NCBI GenBank assembly: GCA_963791545.1
Contig: CAWBSR010000018.1
Location: forward strand, 248,001-312,000
Source of the DNA: JALYXV01 sp963791545
GTDB taxonomy: Bacteria > Actinomycetota > Acidimicrobiia > Acidimicrobiales > Palsa-688
Length of the DNA: 64,000 bases
Direction: 5' to 3'
Position numbers and translations under genes: made by a program. This document shows positions 15,945 through 24,287 of this stretch, piece after piece (within the stretch, counting starts at the first letter, position 1; each line of letters begins with the position of its first letter). The notes under the pieces are model-generated. The model was not told where the DNA came from. It searched no databases and saw only the letters and a program-made list of their open reading frames with translations.

Positions 15945-18707
15945 GTGCCCCTCGGAGCCCGCGAGACTGGAGTCGTGGCCCCCGAGCTCGAGTCCGACCG
16001 CGCCCTGCGGGCCGACATCCGTCTGCTCGGCTCCTTCCTCGGCCAGACGCTGGTGCGCCAGGTGGGCCCCGGCCTGCTGGACCTCGTGGAGCGGGTGCGC
16101 GAGCTCAGCCGCGGTACCCACCACGGCGGTGGGTCCGACGAGCTGGCGGCGGTGCTCGAACAGGCCGATCTGGGAACCACCATCTGGCTGGCTCGGGCCT
16201 TCGCCATGTACTTCCACCTGGCCAACACCGCGGAGCAGGTCCACCGGGCGGCCACCCTCGACCGGCGCCGGGTAACCGACGGCAGCGCCATCCAGCAGAT
16301 GATCCGCCGGGTGGCCGCCGACCCCGAGGCGGTCGCCAACCTGAGCGCGGTGGCGGGCCGTATCGAGTTGCGCCCGGTGTTCACGGCCCATCCCACCGAG
16401 GTGGCCCGGCGCTCCGTGCTCACCAAGTTGCGCCGCCTCGGCGAGCTGCTCGAGGTCCGCCGCCGCAGCGTGGCCGCCGACCGCACCGCCATCGACGAGC
16501 AGCTGGCCGAGATCATCGACCTGTTGTGGGAGACCGACGAGCTGCGCCGGGAGCGGCCCACCCCCGCCGACGAGGCCAGCGCGGTCAACTATTACCTCGA
16601 CGACCTGGCCCGCAACGTGGTCCCCCTGGTCGTCGATGACTTCGTCGTGCAGCTGCGGGGGTTGGGAATCGAGCTGCCCCCCTCGGCGCGCCCCCTGCGC
16701 TTCGGCAGCTGGGTGGGCGGCGACCGGGACGGCAATCCCAACGTGACCCCAGAGGTCACCGTCACCGTGCTGGCCCGCCAGCACGAGCTGGGCATCCGGA
16801 TTCTCATGAGCCGCCTCGACGTGCTCATCACCGAACTGAGCACCTCGACCCAGATCGTGGGCGTGTCCACCGAGCTGACGGAGAGCCTGGCGGCCGACGC
16901 CCAGCTGATGCCCAAGGTGCTGCGCCGCTTCGGTCGCCTGAACGCCGAGGAGCCCTACCGGCTCAAGGCCTCGTTCATGCTGGCCCGGTTGGGCAACACC
17001 CTGGACCGGCTGGTCGACGGCCGTACCACCGTCGCCCGCAACGAGTACCGCGATGCCGGCGACCTTCTCCGCGACCTGGAACTGCTGCGCCGATCGCTGC
17101 TCGCCAACCGGGGCCAGCTGATCGCCAACGGCCTGCTGGCCCGGCTCATCCGGGCCGTAACCACCTTCGGGTTCCAGTTGGCCGTCATGGATATCCGGGA
17201 GCACTCGGCCCGCCACCAGGCCGTGATCGGGGCCGCCTACGACCGGCTTGGCGAGCTGGGGCGGCCCTACGCATCGCTAGACCGCCGCGATCGCTTCCGG
17301 CTGCTCAGCCGGGAGCTCGAGAATAGGCGGTCGCTGATGGGGCCCATTCCCTCCCTGACCGGAGTCGCGGCTGACACCTTCGCCTTGTTCACGACATTGC
17401 GCGCCATTCTCGACCGTTTCGGCCCGGAAACGGTGGAGAGCTACATCGTGTCCATGACCAAGGGGCCCGATGATGTACTGGCGGCCGCCATACTGGCCCG
17501 GGAAGCAGGCCTGGTCGACATCCACCTGGGTGTGGCCAGGGTGGGGTTCGTCCCCCTTCTGGAGACCACCGAGGAACTGCGGGCAGCGGGCCAACTGCTC
17601 GACCAATTGCTCTCCGAGCCTGCCTACCGCGACATCGTCAGGCTGCGCGGGGATATCCAGGAGGTGATGCTCGGCTATAGCGACTCCAACAAGGAGGCGG
17701 GCATCACGACCTCGCAATGGGAGATCCACCGGGCCCAGCGTTCCCTTCGTGACATTGCCCACAAGCACGGGGTCCTCCTGCGCCTGTTCCACGGTCGGGG
17801 GGGCACGGTGGGCCGGGGCGGCGGTCCCACCCATGACGCCGTCATGGCGCAGCCGTTCGGTGTCCTCCAGGGGGTCATGAAGCTGACCGAGCAGGGCGAG
17901 GTCATTTCCGACAAATACCTGCTTCCCAACATGGCCCGTCACAATCTCGACCTGGCCTTGGCTGCGGTGACAGAAGCGACGGTGCTGCACCAGACGTCTC
18001 GCCTCGACTTTGACGTGCTGGCGGCGTGGGACCGCACCATGGACGCCGTTTCCAGTGCCGCCGCGGCCACGTACCGGGCGCTGCTCGACGATCCCGGATT
18101 GCCGGAGTACATCCGGGCCTCGACACCTCTTGACGAGTTGAGCGAGCTCAATATCGGAAGCCGGCCCGCCCGCCGGCCCGGGGGGGATGACATTGAATCC
18201 TTGCGGGCCATTCCCTGGGTGTTCGCCTGGACGCAGTCACGCCAGATCGTGCCCGGCTGGTACGGGGTCGGCAGCGGGTTGGCGGCGGCGCGGGCGGCCG
18301 GGGAAAGTGCTGCCCTGCAGGACATGTACGCCGAGTGGCATTTCTTCCGCACCTTTATTTCCAACGTGGAAATGGTGCTGGCGAAAGTCGACCTTCGAAT
18401 CGCCCGCCGATATGTTGAACGCCTTGTCGATCCGTCGTTACAGTATGTGTTCGGCTGTATCGAGGCAGAATACGACCTGACAGTGGCGCAGCTTCTGGCA
18501 GTCACGGGCCAGGCCCGGCTTTTGGAGTCACAGCCCGTACTCGAGCGAACGCTGGAGGTGCGGGACAGCTATCTCGATCCGATCAGCCATCTCCAGGTCA
18601 ACCTGCTCTCCCGTTGGCGGTTGGGAAAAGAACCGGACCCGTCGTTGCGGCGAGCATTGCTGATAACGATCAACGGGATCGCGGCGGGCCTTCGCAATAC
18701 CGGCTGA
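15945..18707 (+). CDS. ppc: Phosphoenolpyruvate carboxylase
   Basis: A 920-residue protein, full length for the family. It converts PEP and bicarbonate to oxaloacetate, refilling the TCA cycle. Hallmarks in order: FTAHPTE (catalytic His), GSWVGGDRDGNP, MLGYSDSNKEAG, LFHGRGGTVGRGGGP (glycine loop), KLTEQGEVISDKY, GSRPARRP, PWVFAWTQSR with PGWYGVG, and the C-terminal NTG end that is essential in many PEPCs. GTG 15945 is called; another GTG ten codons later would also fit. It is followed by 152 bp without a gene before the convergent response-regulator gene. Confidence 0.97.
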   Translation: MPLGARETGVVAPELESDRALRADIRLLGSFLGQTLVRQVGPGLLDLVERVRELSRGTHHGGGSDELAAVLEQADLGTTIWLARAFAMYFHLANTAEQVHRAATLDRRRVTDGSAIQQMIRRVAADPEAVANLSAVAGRIELRPVFTAHPTEVARRSVLTKLRRLGELLEVRRRSVAADRTAIDEQLAEIIDLLWETDELRRERPTPADEASAVNYYLDDLARNVVPLVVDDFVVQLRGLGIELPPSARPLRFGSWVGGDRDGNPNVTPEVTVTVLARQHELGIRILMSRLDVLITELSTSTQIVGVSTELTESLAADAQLMPKVLRRFGRLNAEEPYRLKASFMLARLGNTLDRLVDGRTTVARNEYRDAGDLLRDLELLRRSLLANRGQLIANGLLARLIRAVTTFGFQLAVMDIREHSARHQAVIGAAYDRLGELGRPYASLDRRDRFRLLSRELENRRSLMGPIPSLTGVAADTFALFTTLRAILDRFGPETVESYIVSMTKGPDDVLAAAILAREAGLVDIHLGVARVGFVPLLETTEELRAAGQLLDQLLSEPAYRDIVRLRGDIQEVMLGYSDSNKEAGITTSQWEIHRAQRSLRDIAHKHGVLLRLFHGRGGTVGRGGGPTHDAVMAQPFGVLQGVMKLTEQGEVISDKYLLPNMARHNLDLALAAVTEATVLHQTSRLDFDVLAAWDRTMDAVSSAAAATYRALLDDPGLPEYIRASTPLDELSELNIGSRPARRPGGDDIESLRAIPWVFAWTQSRQIVPGWYGVGSGLAAARAAGESAALQDMYAEWHFFRTFISNVEMVLAKVDLRIARRYVERLVDPSLQYVFGCIEAEYDLTVAQLLAVTGQARLLESQPVLERTLEVRDSYLDPISHLQVNLLSRWRLGKEPDPSLRRALLITINGIAAGLRNTG

Positions 18708-18859
18708 CGCAGGTCAATGACCTTCGATCTCGGTTGGCGACGCCCGTCGCGCACCTGTCGTCGCTTGGGACCGCCGTGTCGACGGCGAGCGCCGGTGCAT
18801 GCCGGCGGTTGGCAACGGTTGGCGGTGAGGGGGGATTCGCGAAGCCAGCCGATGGTCGC

Positions 18860-19561
18860 TCACGGATCGAAGCGGTAACCGACACCCCGGACCGTCTTGA
18901 TCCATCGGGGCTGCTCAGGATCGTCCTCGATGCGCTGCCGCAGCCGTCGGGCGTGCTCGGTGACGGTCGCGGGATCCTGCCGTTCCGCCGACGACTGCCA
19001 CACCTCGGCCAGCAGCTGGGTGCGCGTGAAAACTTGGCCCGGCGCCGAGGTCAGGCACATCAGCAGGTCGAATTCTCGCCGCGGGACGTCCACCGGGTGG
19101 CCCCGGACGGTGACCTGGTGACAGGCGGGATCGACCTTTAGGTCACCGAAGTCGCGGCGGGCACTATCCGGGACACGGTGCACCCGACGCAAGACGGCTT
19201 CGATGCGCGCCACCAGCTCCGAGGTCGAAAAGGGTTTGACAACATAGTCGTCAGCGCCCGAGCGTAAACCGAGCACCCGGTCGCCCTCACCGCTCTTGGC
19301 ACTCAGCAAGATCACGGGGACACTGCTGCTCCGCCGCAGTTGGGTCAACAGGTCGATACCGTCCTGGCCGGGCATCATGATGTCCAGCAGGAGCAGGTCG
19401 GGTGGGTCCTCTTCGACCCTTGCCATGGCGGTCGGCGAATCGGGTGCCGCGTCGATCTGGTAGCCCTCCATCGACAGGAGCCGGCGGAGCAGGGTGCGCG
19501 TCGGTTCGTGGTCGTCAACCACCAAGATGCGCGCCGGCCTATCGGCCCCGGTGATCTCCAT
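18860..19561 (-). CDS. OmpR/PhoB-family response regulator
   Basis: A 233-residue two-domain regulator. The receiver domain (about 8-125) has ILVVDDHEPTRTLL with the acidic pair, LLLLDIMMPGQDG with the phospho-accepting Asp, and DDYVVKPFS with the conserved Lys. The C-terminal winged helix (about 135-232) has VPRREFDLLMCLTSAPGQVFTRTQLL and a C-terminal KTVRGVGYRF. It should bind DNA as a dimer after phosphorylation. No histidine kinase is encoded next to it, so it is an orphan regulator. ATG 19561 lacks a ribosome site, which may mean a leaderless message; the frame is open further upstream. Confidence 0.92.
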   Translation of the reverse strand: MEITGADRPARILVVDDHEPTRTLLRRLLSMEGYQIDAAPDSPTAMARVEEDPPDLLLLDIMMPGQDGIDLLTQLRRSSSVPVILLSAKSGEGDRVLGLRSGADDYVVKPFSTSELVARIEAVLRRVHRVPDSARRDFGDLKVDPACHQVTVRGHPVDVPRREFDLLMCLTSAPGQVFTRTQLLAEVWQSSAERQDPATVTEHARRLRQRIEDDPEQPRWIKTVRGVGYRFDP

Positions 19562-19688
19562 CACAGGGGAGGGTATCGGCACGGCAGCCGATAAGAGGTC
19601 CGCCCCAAATTTCCCCTTTTTCCCTGGGCGAGTCGCGGCCTCATGCTCATTTGCGGCGCCGATCCCGTGGCCGATCTGGCCGACCACG

Positions 19689-20003
19689 GTGGGGCGCACC
19701 ACCTCAGGCCACGCCGCCTGCCGGGGCCCGGTCACTACCTACCAGGTGACAGGTTCGGTCCAGGGGTCAGCCACGCTGCGGCTCGACGCCAAGCCGGTCA
19801 CGGCGGCGGTGGTGCTCAACACCATTGTGATAGCCGGGCGGTACAACGGCATGGCACTCAACGTCACGCTCACCGAGACCGACTACTACCTCCCTACCCT
19901 CCGGGTCCCGATCCTCACCAAGATCCACATGGTGGGCAACGTCATCGGATTCTCGGTGACCACGGACCGCACCGACACCCTCGAATCCGCCACGCCCGCC
20001 TGA
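19689..20003 (+). CDS. Hypothetical protein
   Basis: A possible 104-residue product from GTG 19689. The central part (about residues 20-90) alternates polar and hydrophobic residues as in a beta-rich protein (TYQVTGSVQGSATLRLDAKPVTAAVVLNTIVIAG, LNVTLTETDYYL) and does not look like a chance frame. I recognise no family. The start is uncertain, with no ribosome site and an open frame upstream that runs antisense to the regulator gene. It ends in a short gap with a GTCGGGCCCGAC palindrome before the convergent hydrolase gene. Confidence 0.4.
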   Translation: MGRTTSGHAACRGPVTTYQVTGSVQGSATLRLDAKPVTAAVVLNTIVIAGRYNGMALNVTLTETDYYLPTLRVPILTKIHMVGNVIGFSVTTDRTDTLESATPA

Positions 20004-20050
20004 GCCAGCACCCGTCGGCCTTCCCTCAGGACGCCGTCGGGCCCGACTGG

Positions 20051-21184
20051 CTACGCCGCTCCCACGACCACCGGTTCGAAGCGCTGAGGCTCGGCGGTTC
20101 GGTGCTTGTCGATGAACTCGAGTAACCGGGGGAAGATGTCCCGGTCGACGCGATCCCCCATGAAGGGGTCCTGATGGCCGTAACCCGGGAAGACATGCAA
20201 TTCGTGACGGCCCGGGACGATGCCTTGCATCCGCTCGTAACAGACGATATTGGAGTTGCTGAACACCTTGTTGTTGGCCCCGGTCATGAAAAGCACCGGT
20301 GTCTCGATCTCCCTGGCGTACTGGAAGTAATCGTTGGGCAGGGCCTGATACTGCGGTGTGTCGGAATACTTCACCGCCCGGCCCGCCTTCACCATCTTGC
20401 GGACGTGGCGGTAGTAGTTCATGCTGGTCGCCCCGTACAGGTCGCCGCCTCGGCGATGGGTCACGTCGGCCAGGTTCTCGTGGCTGTACAAGGCCGGCCA
20501 CCCCGATCCCCACATGAGGCTCAACATGTGGCACGCCGGGACGTCGCATTCGCGGTGGAAGAGGTCGACCATCTTGGCGAACATCTTGCCCCGGGTGAGA
20601 CCGGGGTCCTCGTCCCACATCGGGTTGAGGTAGGGCAGCCCGAGCACGTACTCGACGCCATCGGGGGCCACCGTCAACTTCACATTGGACCACCACGGCA
20701 CCCGGGGCGTCAGCCCGCAGCTGTTGAGGATGACGCTGGAGACGCCGTCGACGACCTTGGCGAAGAGGGCCATGGCGAAGCTGTTGGCGCCGAGGCAGTG
20801 ACTGATCACGTGGATGGGCTTGTCGCCGATGTGCTGGCGCATCAGCTCCAGCGTCGGCTTGTAGTCGTACAGGGCGACGTCGTCCATGGTGTAGCGGTGC
20901 TTGAACAGGTTGTACGAATGCCGGTTGCTCATCCGGTAATCGAGGCACCAGACGTCGTTGTACCCGTGGTCCAGCAGGTAGCTGACCAGGTTGTAGTGCT
21001 CCGGCATGATGAACATGTCGGTCGAAGTGGTCAGGCCGTGAATGATGAGGATGGCCTCTCCCGCCTCACCGCGCCGGAAGCGCAGCGCGGAAAGGCCCAA
21101 CTTGTCCTCGGTGAAGATGTAGTGGGTGGTGATCTCGGCATTCTTCACCCCGTCCAGGGTGTACAGCGGAATTTCGCGCTCCAT
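20051..21184 (-). CDS. Alpha/beta hydrolase with probable Cys nucleophile, GMC-associated type
   Basis: A 377-residue hydrolase. AILIIHGLTTSTDMF is the oxyanion-side HG motif near residue 49, VISHCLGANSF places the nucleophile at Cys130 instead of Ser, and GYGHQDPFMG gives the catalytic His337. The whole layout resembles the C-terminal hydrolase domain that I know as fused to cholesterol-oxidase-like GMC enzymes. Here it is a separate gene, last in a minus-strand cluster whose first two genes encode the GMC enzyme and the middle domain of such fusions. The FAD oxidase gene is 24 bp upstream. No signal peptide. Substrate unknown; an ester or lactone made by the oxidases is a reasonable guess. 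Confidence 0.8.
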   Translation of the reverse strand: MEREIPLYTLDGVKNAEITTHYIFTEDKLGLSALRFRRGEAGEAILIIHGLTTSTDMFIMPEHYNLVSYLLDHGYNDVWCLDYRMSNRHSYNLFKHRYTMDDVALYDYKPTLELMRQHIGDKPIHVISHCLGANSFAMALFAKVVDGVSSVILNSCGLTPRVPWWSNVKLTVAPDGVEYVLGLPYLNPMWDEDPGLTRGKMFAKMVDLFHRECDVPACHMLSLMWGSGWPALYSHENLADVTHRRGGDLYGATSMNYYRHVRKMVKAGRAVKYSDTPQYQALPNDYFQYAREIETPVLFMTGANNKVFSNSNIVCYERMQGIVPGRHELHVFPGYGHQDPFMGDRVDRDIFPRLLEFIDKHRTAEPQRFEPVVVGAA

Positions 21185-21208
21185 CAGACGGCCTCCTTCA
21201 AGTGAGAT

Positions 21209-22744
21209 CTAATGAGGTGTGGCCCCGTTGGTCTGGGGGCCGTGGAACCTGGATGAGTAGTAGACGTTGGGATCGACCTTGCGGCGCCGCTCAGGGTCGC
21301 TCGACGTCAGGCTGTGCATGTATCGGAATCCCTGGTTGGCGATGACGATGTCGTCGAAGCGGCCGACCAGCTCGTCGGTTACCGCCGGCGTCATGCCCGC
21401 ATTGTCAATGCCGTTGTAGAACATCAACTCGCAGAACCGGTCGTTGGCGCCATTTTGGGCCAGATACGGCGAATGGATGCTCTTTACGTACACCGAGAGG
21501 AACGTGAAGCACTGGTGCTTCGCCCGGAACTCGACCATGAGGTCGTAGGCGCTTTGGAACAAAGTGTCGAAGTTGTCCAGTGGCGCCAGGATGATGAACA
21601 TCCGGGTGGGATCACCGACCATGGAGTCCAGAACCTTGTCAGTGAAGAACTCGACATTCTTCACGGTGGCGTACTGGGGGCTCATGATCACGCCCAACAT
21701 ACCGGCCATCTTGAGCGCCGCCCCGACGTTGGTCGGGACGTGATCGGCGGCCCAACCGAGGCCGTCCAGATAGGTGTAGGACGCGTAGTCGCGGGCCTTG
21801 GCATAGCCCGTCTGGTCGGTGGCGTGATAGGCGGAGAACTGGCCCACCCCGATGCTGCGACCGCCGGGCAGCGGATAGTTGAGCCAGACGCCCCGCTCGT
21901 ACAAGGCATCGCCCGGGTTGCGGATCGTGGCCCCCGCCCCCTTGATGAAACTGGGAACGTCGAAATAGTGCTTCTCGTTGTTCTTGAGCACCGTTGTGTA
22001 CTTGTCGATCTTGATGATCTTGACGGTGATGGTGGCGATCACCCCATGCTGGCCACGACCGGTGAGGACCGCGTAGAACTGGTCGGGGTTCTCGGTCCGG
22101 CTGGCGGCTACGACCTCGCCATCCCAGTTCACGTACTCGATGCGCTGAATGGTGTCGACGAACAGACCGAAGCGGTGCGACGCGGGGCTGATCCCACCGA
22201 CGGAGGCGAAACCGCCGACCGTGATGTGGTTGTGGTCGCCGATTATCGCCAGGCCCAGGCCCCGCGTGGAGAGGCGGTCGTCGAGTTGGGCCGAGATCAT
22301 GCCCGACTGAACCGTCGCCGTCATATTCTCCTCGTCGATCTCGACGATCTCGTTGAGCTCCCGGGTGAGAAGCACGCTGCCGCCGGGGTTGAGCACCAGG
22401 TTGTTGCTGGAATGGCCGGCGCTACGGATCGTCAGGTGCTCTCCGAGCCCCTTGACCTCCTTGACAATTTTGACAATGTCGTCGGTGGTCTGCGGAATGT
22501 AGACCTTCAGGGGGAATCGGGGTTTGATCGAGGGATTGGCGATCCGCTCCCAATCGTAGCCCAGGCTGTCGATGCTGTCATGGGTGAAACCCTTGTGACT
22601 GTTGATGTTGGTCCGCCAGGTGGCCTTGCGGAACCCGACATTCACCCGGCCGCTGTCGGAGGCGGCCGTGTCCTTTTCCATCTTCCGCATCACCGCGGTC
22701 GCGGGGACGGCCAACGCCGCCAGCCACAATGCCCTTGTCCGCAT
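21209..22744 (-). CDS. FAD-binding (PCMH-type) oxidoreductase
   Basis: A 511-residue flavoprotein, start ATG 22744 set by AGGAGGGG. A short hydrophobic N-terminus (LWLAALAVPATAV, residues 6-18) could be a signal or anchor. The PCMH-type FAD domain begins near residue 65: FPLKVYIPQTTDDIVKIV, then TIRSAGHSSNN, where His111 is at the site of covalent FAD attachment in berberine-bridge and related oxidases, then VGGFASVGGIS. The C-terminal half (about 270-500) is a substrate domain that I cannot assign to gulonolactone oxidase or another subfamily. Its place between an SRPBCC gene and a Cys-type hydrolase suggests oxidation of a lipid-like substrate. Confidence 0.85.
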   Translation of the reverse strand: MRTRALWLAALAVPATAVMRKMEKDTAASDSGRVNVGFRKATWRTNINSHKGFTHDSIDSLGYDWERIANPSIKPRFPLKVYIPQTTDDIVKIVKEVKGLGEHLTIRSAGHSSNNLVLNPGGSVLLTRELNEIVEIDEENMTATVQSGMISAQLDDRLSTRGLGLAIIGDHNHITVGGFASVGGISPASHRFGLFVDTIQRIEYVNWDGEVVAASRTENPDQFYAVLTGRGQHGVIATITVKIIKIDKYTTVLKNNEKHYFDVPSFIKGAGATIRNPGDALYERGVWLNYPLPGGRSIGVGQFSAYHATDQTGYAKARDYASYTYLDGLGWAADHVPTNVGAALKMAGMLGVIMSPQYATVKNVEFFTDKVLDSMVGDPTRMFIILAPLDNFDTLFQSAYDLMVEFRAKHQCFTFLSVYVKSIHSPYLAQNGANDRFCELMFYNGIDNAGMTPAVTDELVGRFDDIVIANQGFRYMHSLTSSDPERRRKVDPNVYYSSRFHGPQTNGATPH

Positions 22745-22761
22745 TCGACCCCTCCTTGGTT

Positions 22762-22786
22762 TTTGCACTCTTTGCACTCTTTGCAC
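22762..22786 (-). repeat. Three 9-bp direct repeats before the FAD oxidase gene
   Basis: On the minus strand the unit GTGCAAAGA occurs almost three times in a row, 18 to 42 bases before the ATG. It lies in the only real gap (81 bp) inside the cluster, so it could be a regulator-binding or RNA-binding site for internal control of the last two genes. Confidence 0.5.
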
Positions 22787-22825
22787 AATCAACGACTTTC
22801 CACCTTAGCCCTACTGCGGTGGGCC

Positions 22826-23266
22826 TTACGCGGTACCGGAGCTTTCGGCGCGCGCCTTTAACGCCCGGTTGAGGGCGGAGTAGCCCTTGGCGATACGCCG
22901 GCTCATCATCGGCATGATGATGGGCGCCAGCAGGCCCCGGCCGACCTCGAATTGGACGAAGCGGGTGCCGGATTTCCCTCGGGGTTCGAACTCGAAGGCC
23001 CGCTCGACGTCGAACAGCCTCGGGATCGGTTGCCGGGCCAGCCATCGGATCTCCCGGGCCGGTCGCACGATGGTGACCCGAGGGTAAAAGCGCAGCATCC
23101 GCCGGCCCAGCCGCAGCACAATACGAAGCCGGCCCCCCGGCACCAGGTCGCCTTTCATTTTTCTGATGAAGGGATTCCAGGATGGGAAGGAACGAAAATC
23201 GGTGAACACCTGCCACACTCGCTCGGGTGGGGCGTCGATGTCTATCTGGTCATAGACCATTCGCAT
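22826..23266 (-). CDS. SRPBCC-family protein
   Basis: A 146-residue START-like protein. VYDQIDIDAPPERVWQVFTDFRSFPSWNPFI is the classic N-terminal strand and helix of polyketide-cyclase/SRPBCC proteins, and LLAPIIMPMMSRRIAKGYSALNRALK is the closing helix over the ligand cavity. AAGGAG lies nine bases before ATG 23266, inside the end of the epimerase gene (17-bp overlap), so translation is coupled. It may bind the hydrophobic substrate of the neighbouring oxidases. Catalytic function cannot be shown. Confidence 0.85.
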   Translation of the reverse strand: MRMVYDQIDIDAPPERVWQVFTDFRSFPSWNPFIRKMKGDLVPGGRLRIVLRLGRRMLRFYPRVTIVRPAREIRWLARQPIPRLFDVERAFEFEPRGKSGTRFVQFEVGRGLLAPIIMPMMSRRIAKGYSALNRALKARAESSGTA

Positions 23267-24287
23267 GGTGTTCGGCTCCTTCGTCGGCGGCGGGGAAGAT
23301 GGCAGTGGCCGCGGCGGCCAGGTCGGCGAGGCCCTCCGCCCGGCTCACCACGGGCTGGTATCCGAGCTCGGCGCGCGCTCGCGAGGTATCAATCGTGACT
23401 TCCAACGCGGAAAGCCACACCGCAATCGTCGTCAGCGGCGGGGGCCGCCGCGTAGGCAGGATCCGCCAGGTGCCCTCGAGTGCCGCGGCCAACGCCCGGG
23501 CGGTGCCGAGCGGGATCGAACGGTCCGGGATTTCGACTTTCTGGGTGGCCACCAAGTCGGTGATGAATTCCCGGAATACGGCGGGTTCGCTGTCGGTCAC
23601 GAACCACACCCGGCCTGAGCGGGGCGACGCCGCGGCTCGGAGAAGGCCCTCGACGGCGTTGTCGACGTGGGTGGTCGCGCTCAGGTGACGGCCGCCGGCG
23701 ATCCAGCGGAACCGGCCCGAGAGTACCGAGGCCACCAGGGACGGCAGGATGGTGGTGTCGCCCCGCCCCCAGATCAGGCGGGGGCGGACGATGACGGTCT
23801 CCAGGCCCCGCGAGCCATCGGCGTCCATCACCACCTGCTCGGCTTGGGCCTTGGTGGCGCAGTACGGAACCCGGGAATCCGGGCGGAGGGGTGCCTCCTC
23901 GTTCACGTTGATGAGCGGCTGGCCTGCCAGCAGCGCCGCCTCGGTGCTCACGTGCACGAAACGGGCCAACCCGGCCCGGCGGCACGCCTCCAACGCCGAC
24001 TTGGTTCCGTCCACGTTGATCCGCTGGTACACCTGGCGCCGGTCGTACTCGGCGGTATGGGCCGCGCAGTGGTAGGCGACGTCGCAGCCCCGCAGCTGCT
24101 CGGCCAGCTGCGGTAGGTCGTCCAGTCCGCCGTTCACGGGGATGGCTCCGGCGGCCGCCACGGCCGCCGCCGCGGCTTGGCTGCGGGCCAGGGCGCGCAC
24201 CGACCAGCCGTCGGCCTGGAGGCGGCGCACCAGGGCTCCGCCCAGGAATCCTGAGCCCCCGGTGACGAACGCCGTGCCGGCGCTCAG
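23250..24287 (-). CDS. NAD(P)-dependent epimerase/dehydratase, 3-beta-HSD-like
   Basis: An extended short-chain dehydrogenase of about 345 residues. AFVTGGSGFLGGALV is the nucleotide-binding start, HCAAHTAEYDRRQVYQRINVDGT is typical, and PYCATKAQAEQVV gives the catalytic YxxxK. The nucleotide-binding motif lies upstream of the first ATG, so the gene must start earlier. The best start is CTG at 24287, six bases after a GGAGG site and overlapping a TGA (CTGA) that would end the metallophosphoesterase in another frame. A CTG start is rare but the ribosome site supports it. Family members oxidise 3-beta-hydroxysteroids or sugar nucleotides; the sterol-oxidase neighbours favour the first. Confidence 0.8.
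   Translation of the reverse strand: MSAGTAFVTGGSGFLGGALVRRLQADGWSVRALARSQAAAAAVAAAGAIPVNGGLDDLPQLAEQLRGCDVAYHCAAHTAEYDRRQVYQRINVDGTKSALEACRRAGLARFVHVSTEAALLAGQPLINVNEEAPLRPDSRVPYCATKAQAEQVVMDADGSRGLETVIVRPRLIWGRGDTTILPSLVASVLSGRFRWIAGGRHLSATTHVDNAVEGLLRAAASPRSGRVWFVTDSEPAVFREFITDLVATQKVEIPDRSIPLGTARALAAALEGTWRILPTRRPPPLTTIAVWLSALEVTIDTSRARAELGYQPVVSRAEGLADLAAAATAIFPAADEGAEHHANGL

Noticed and set aside
23389..24283. Natural long C-terminal extension of the metallophosphoesterase
   Set aside because: The extension is Arg/Pro/Gly-rich and lies over well-conserved epimerase codons, typical of a shadow frame in GC-rich DNA.
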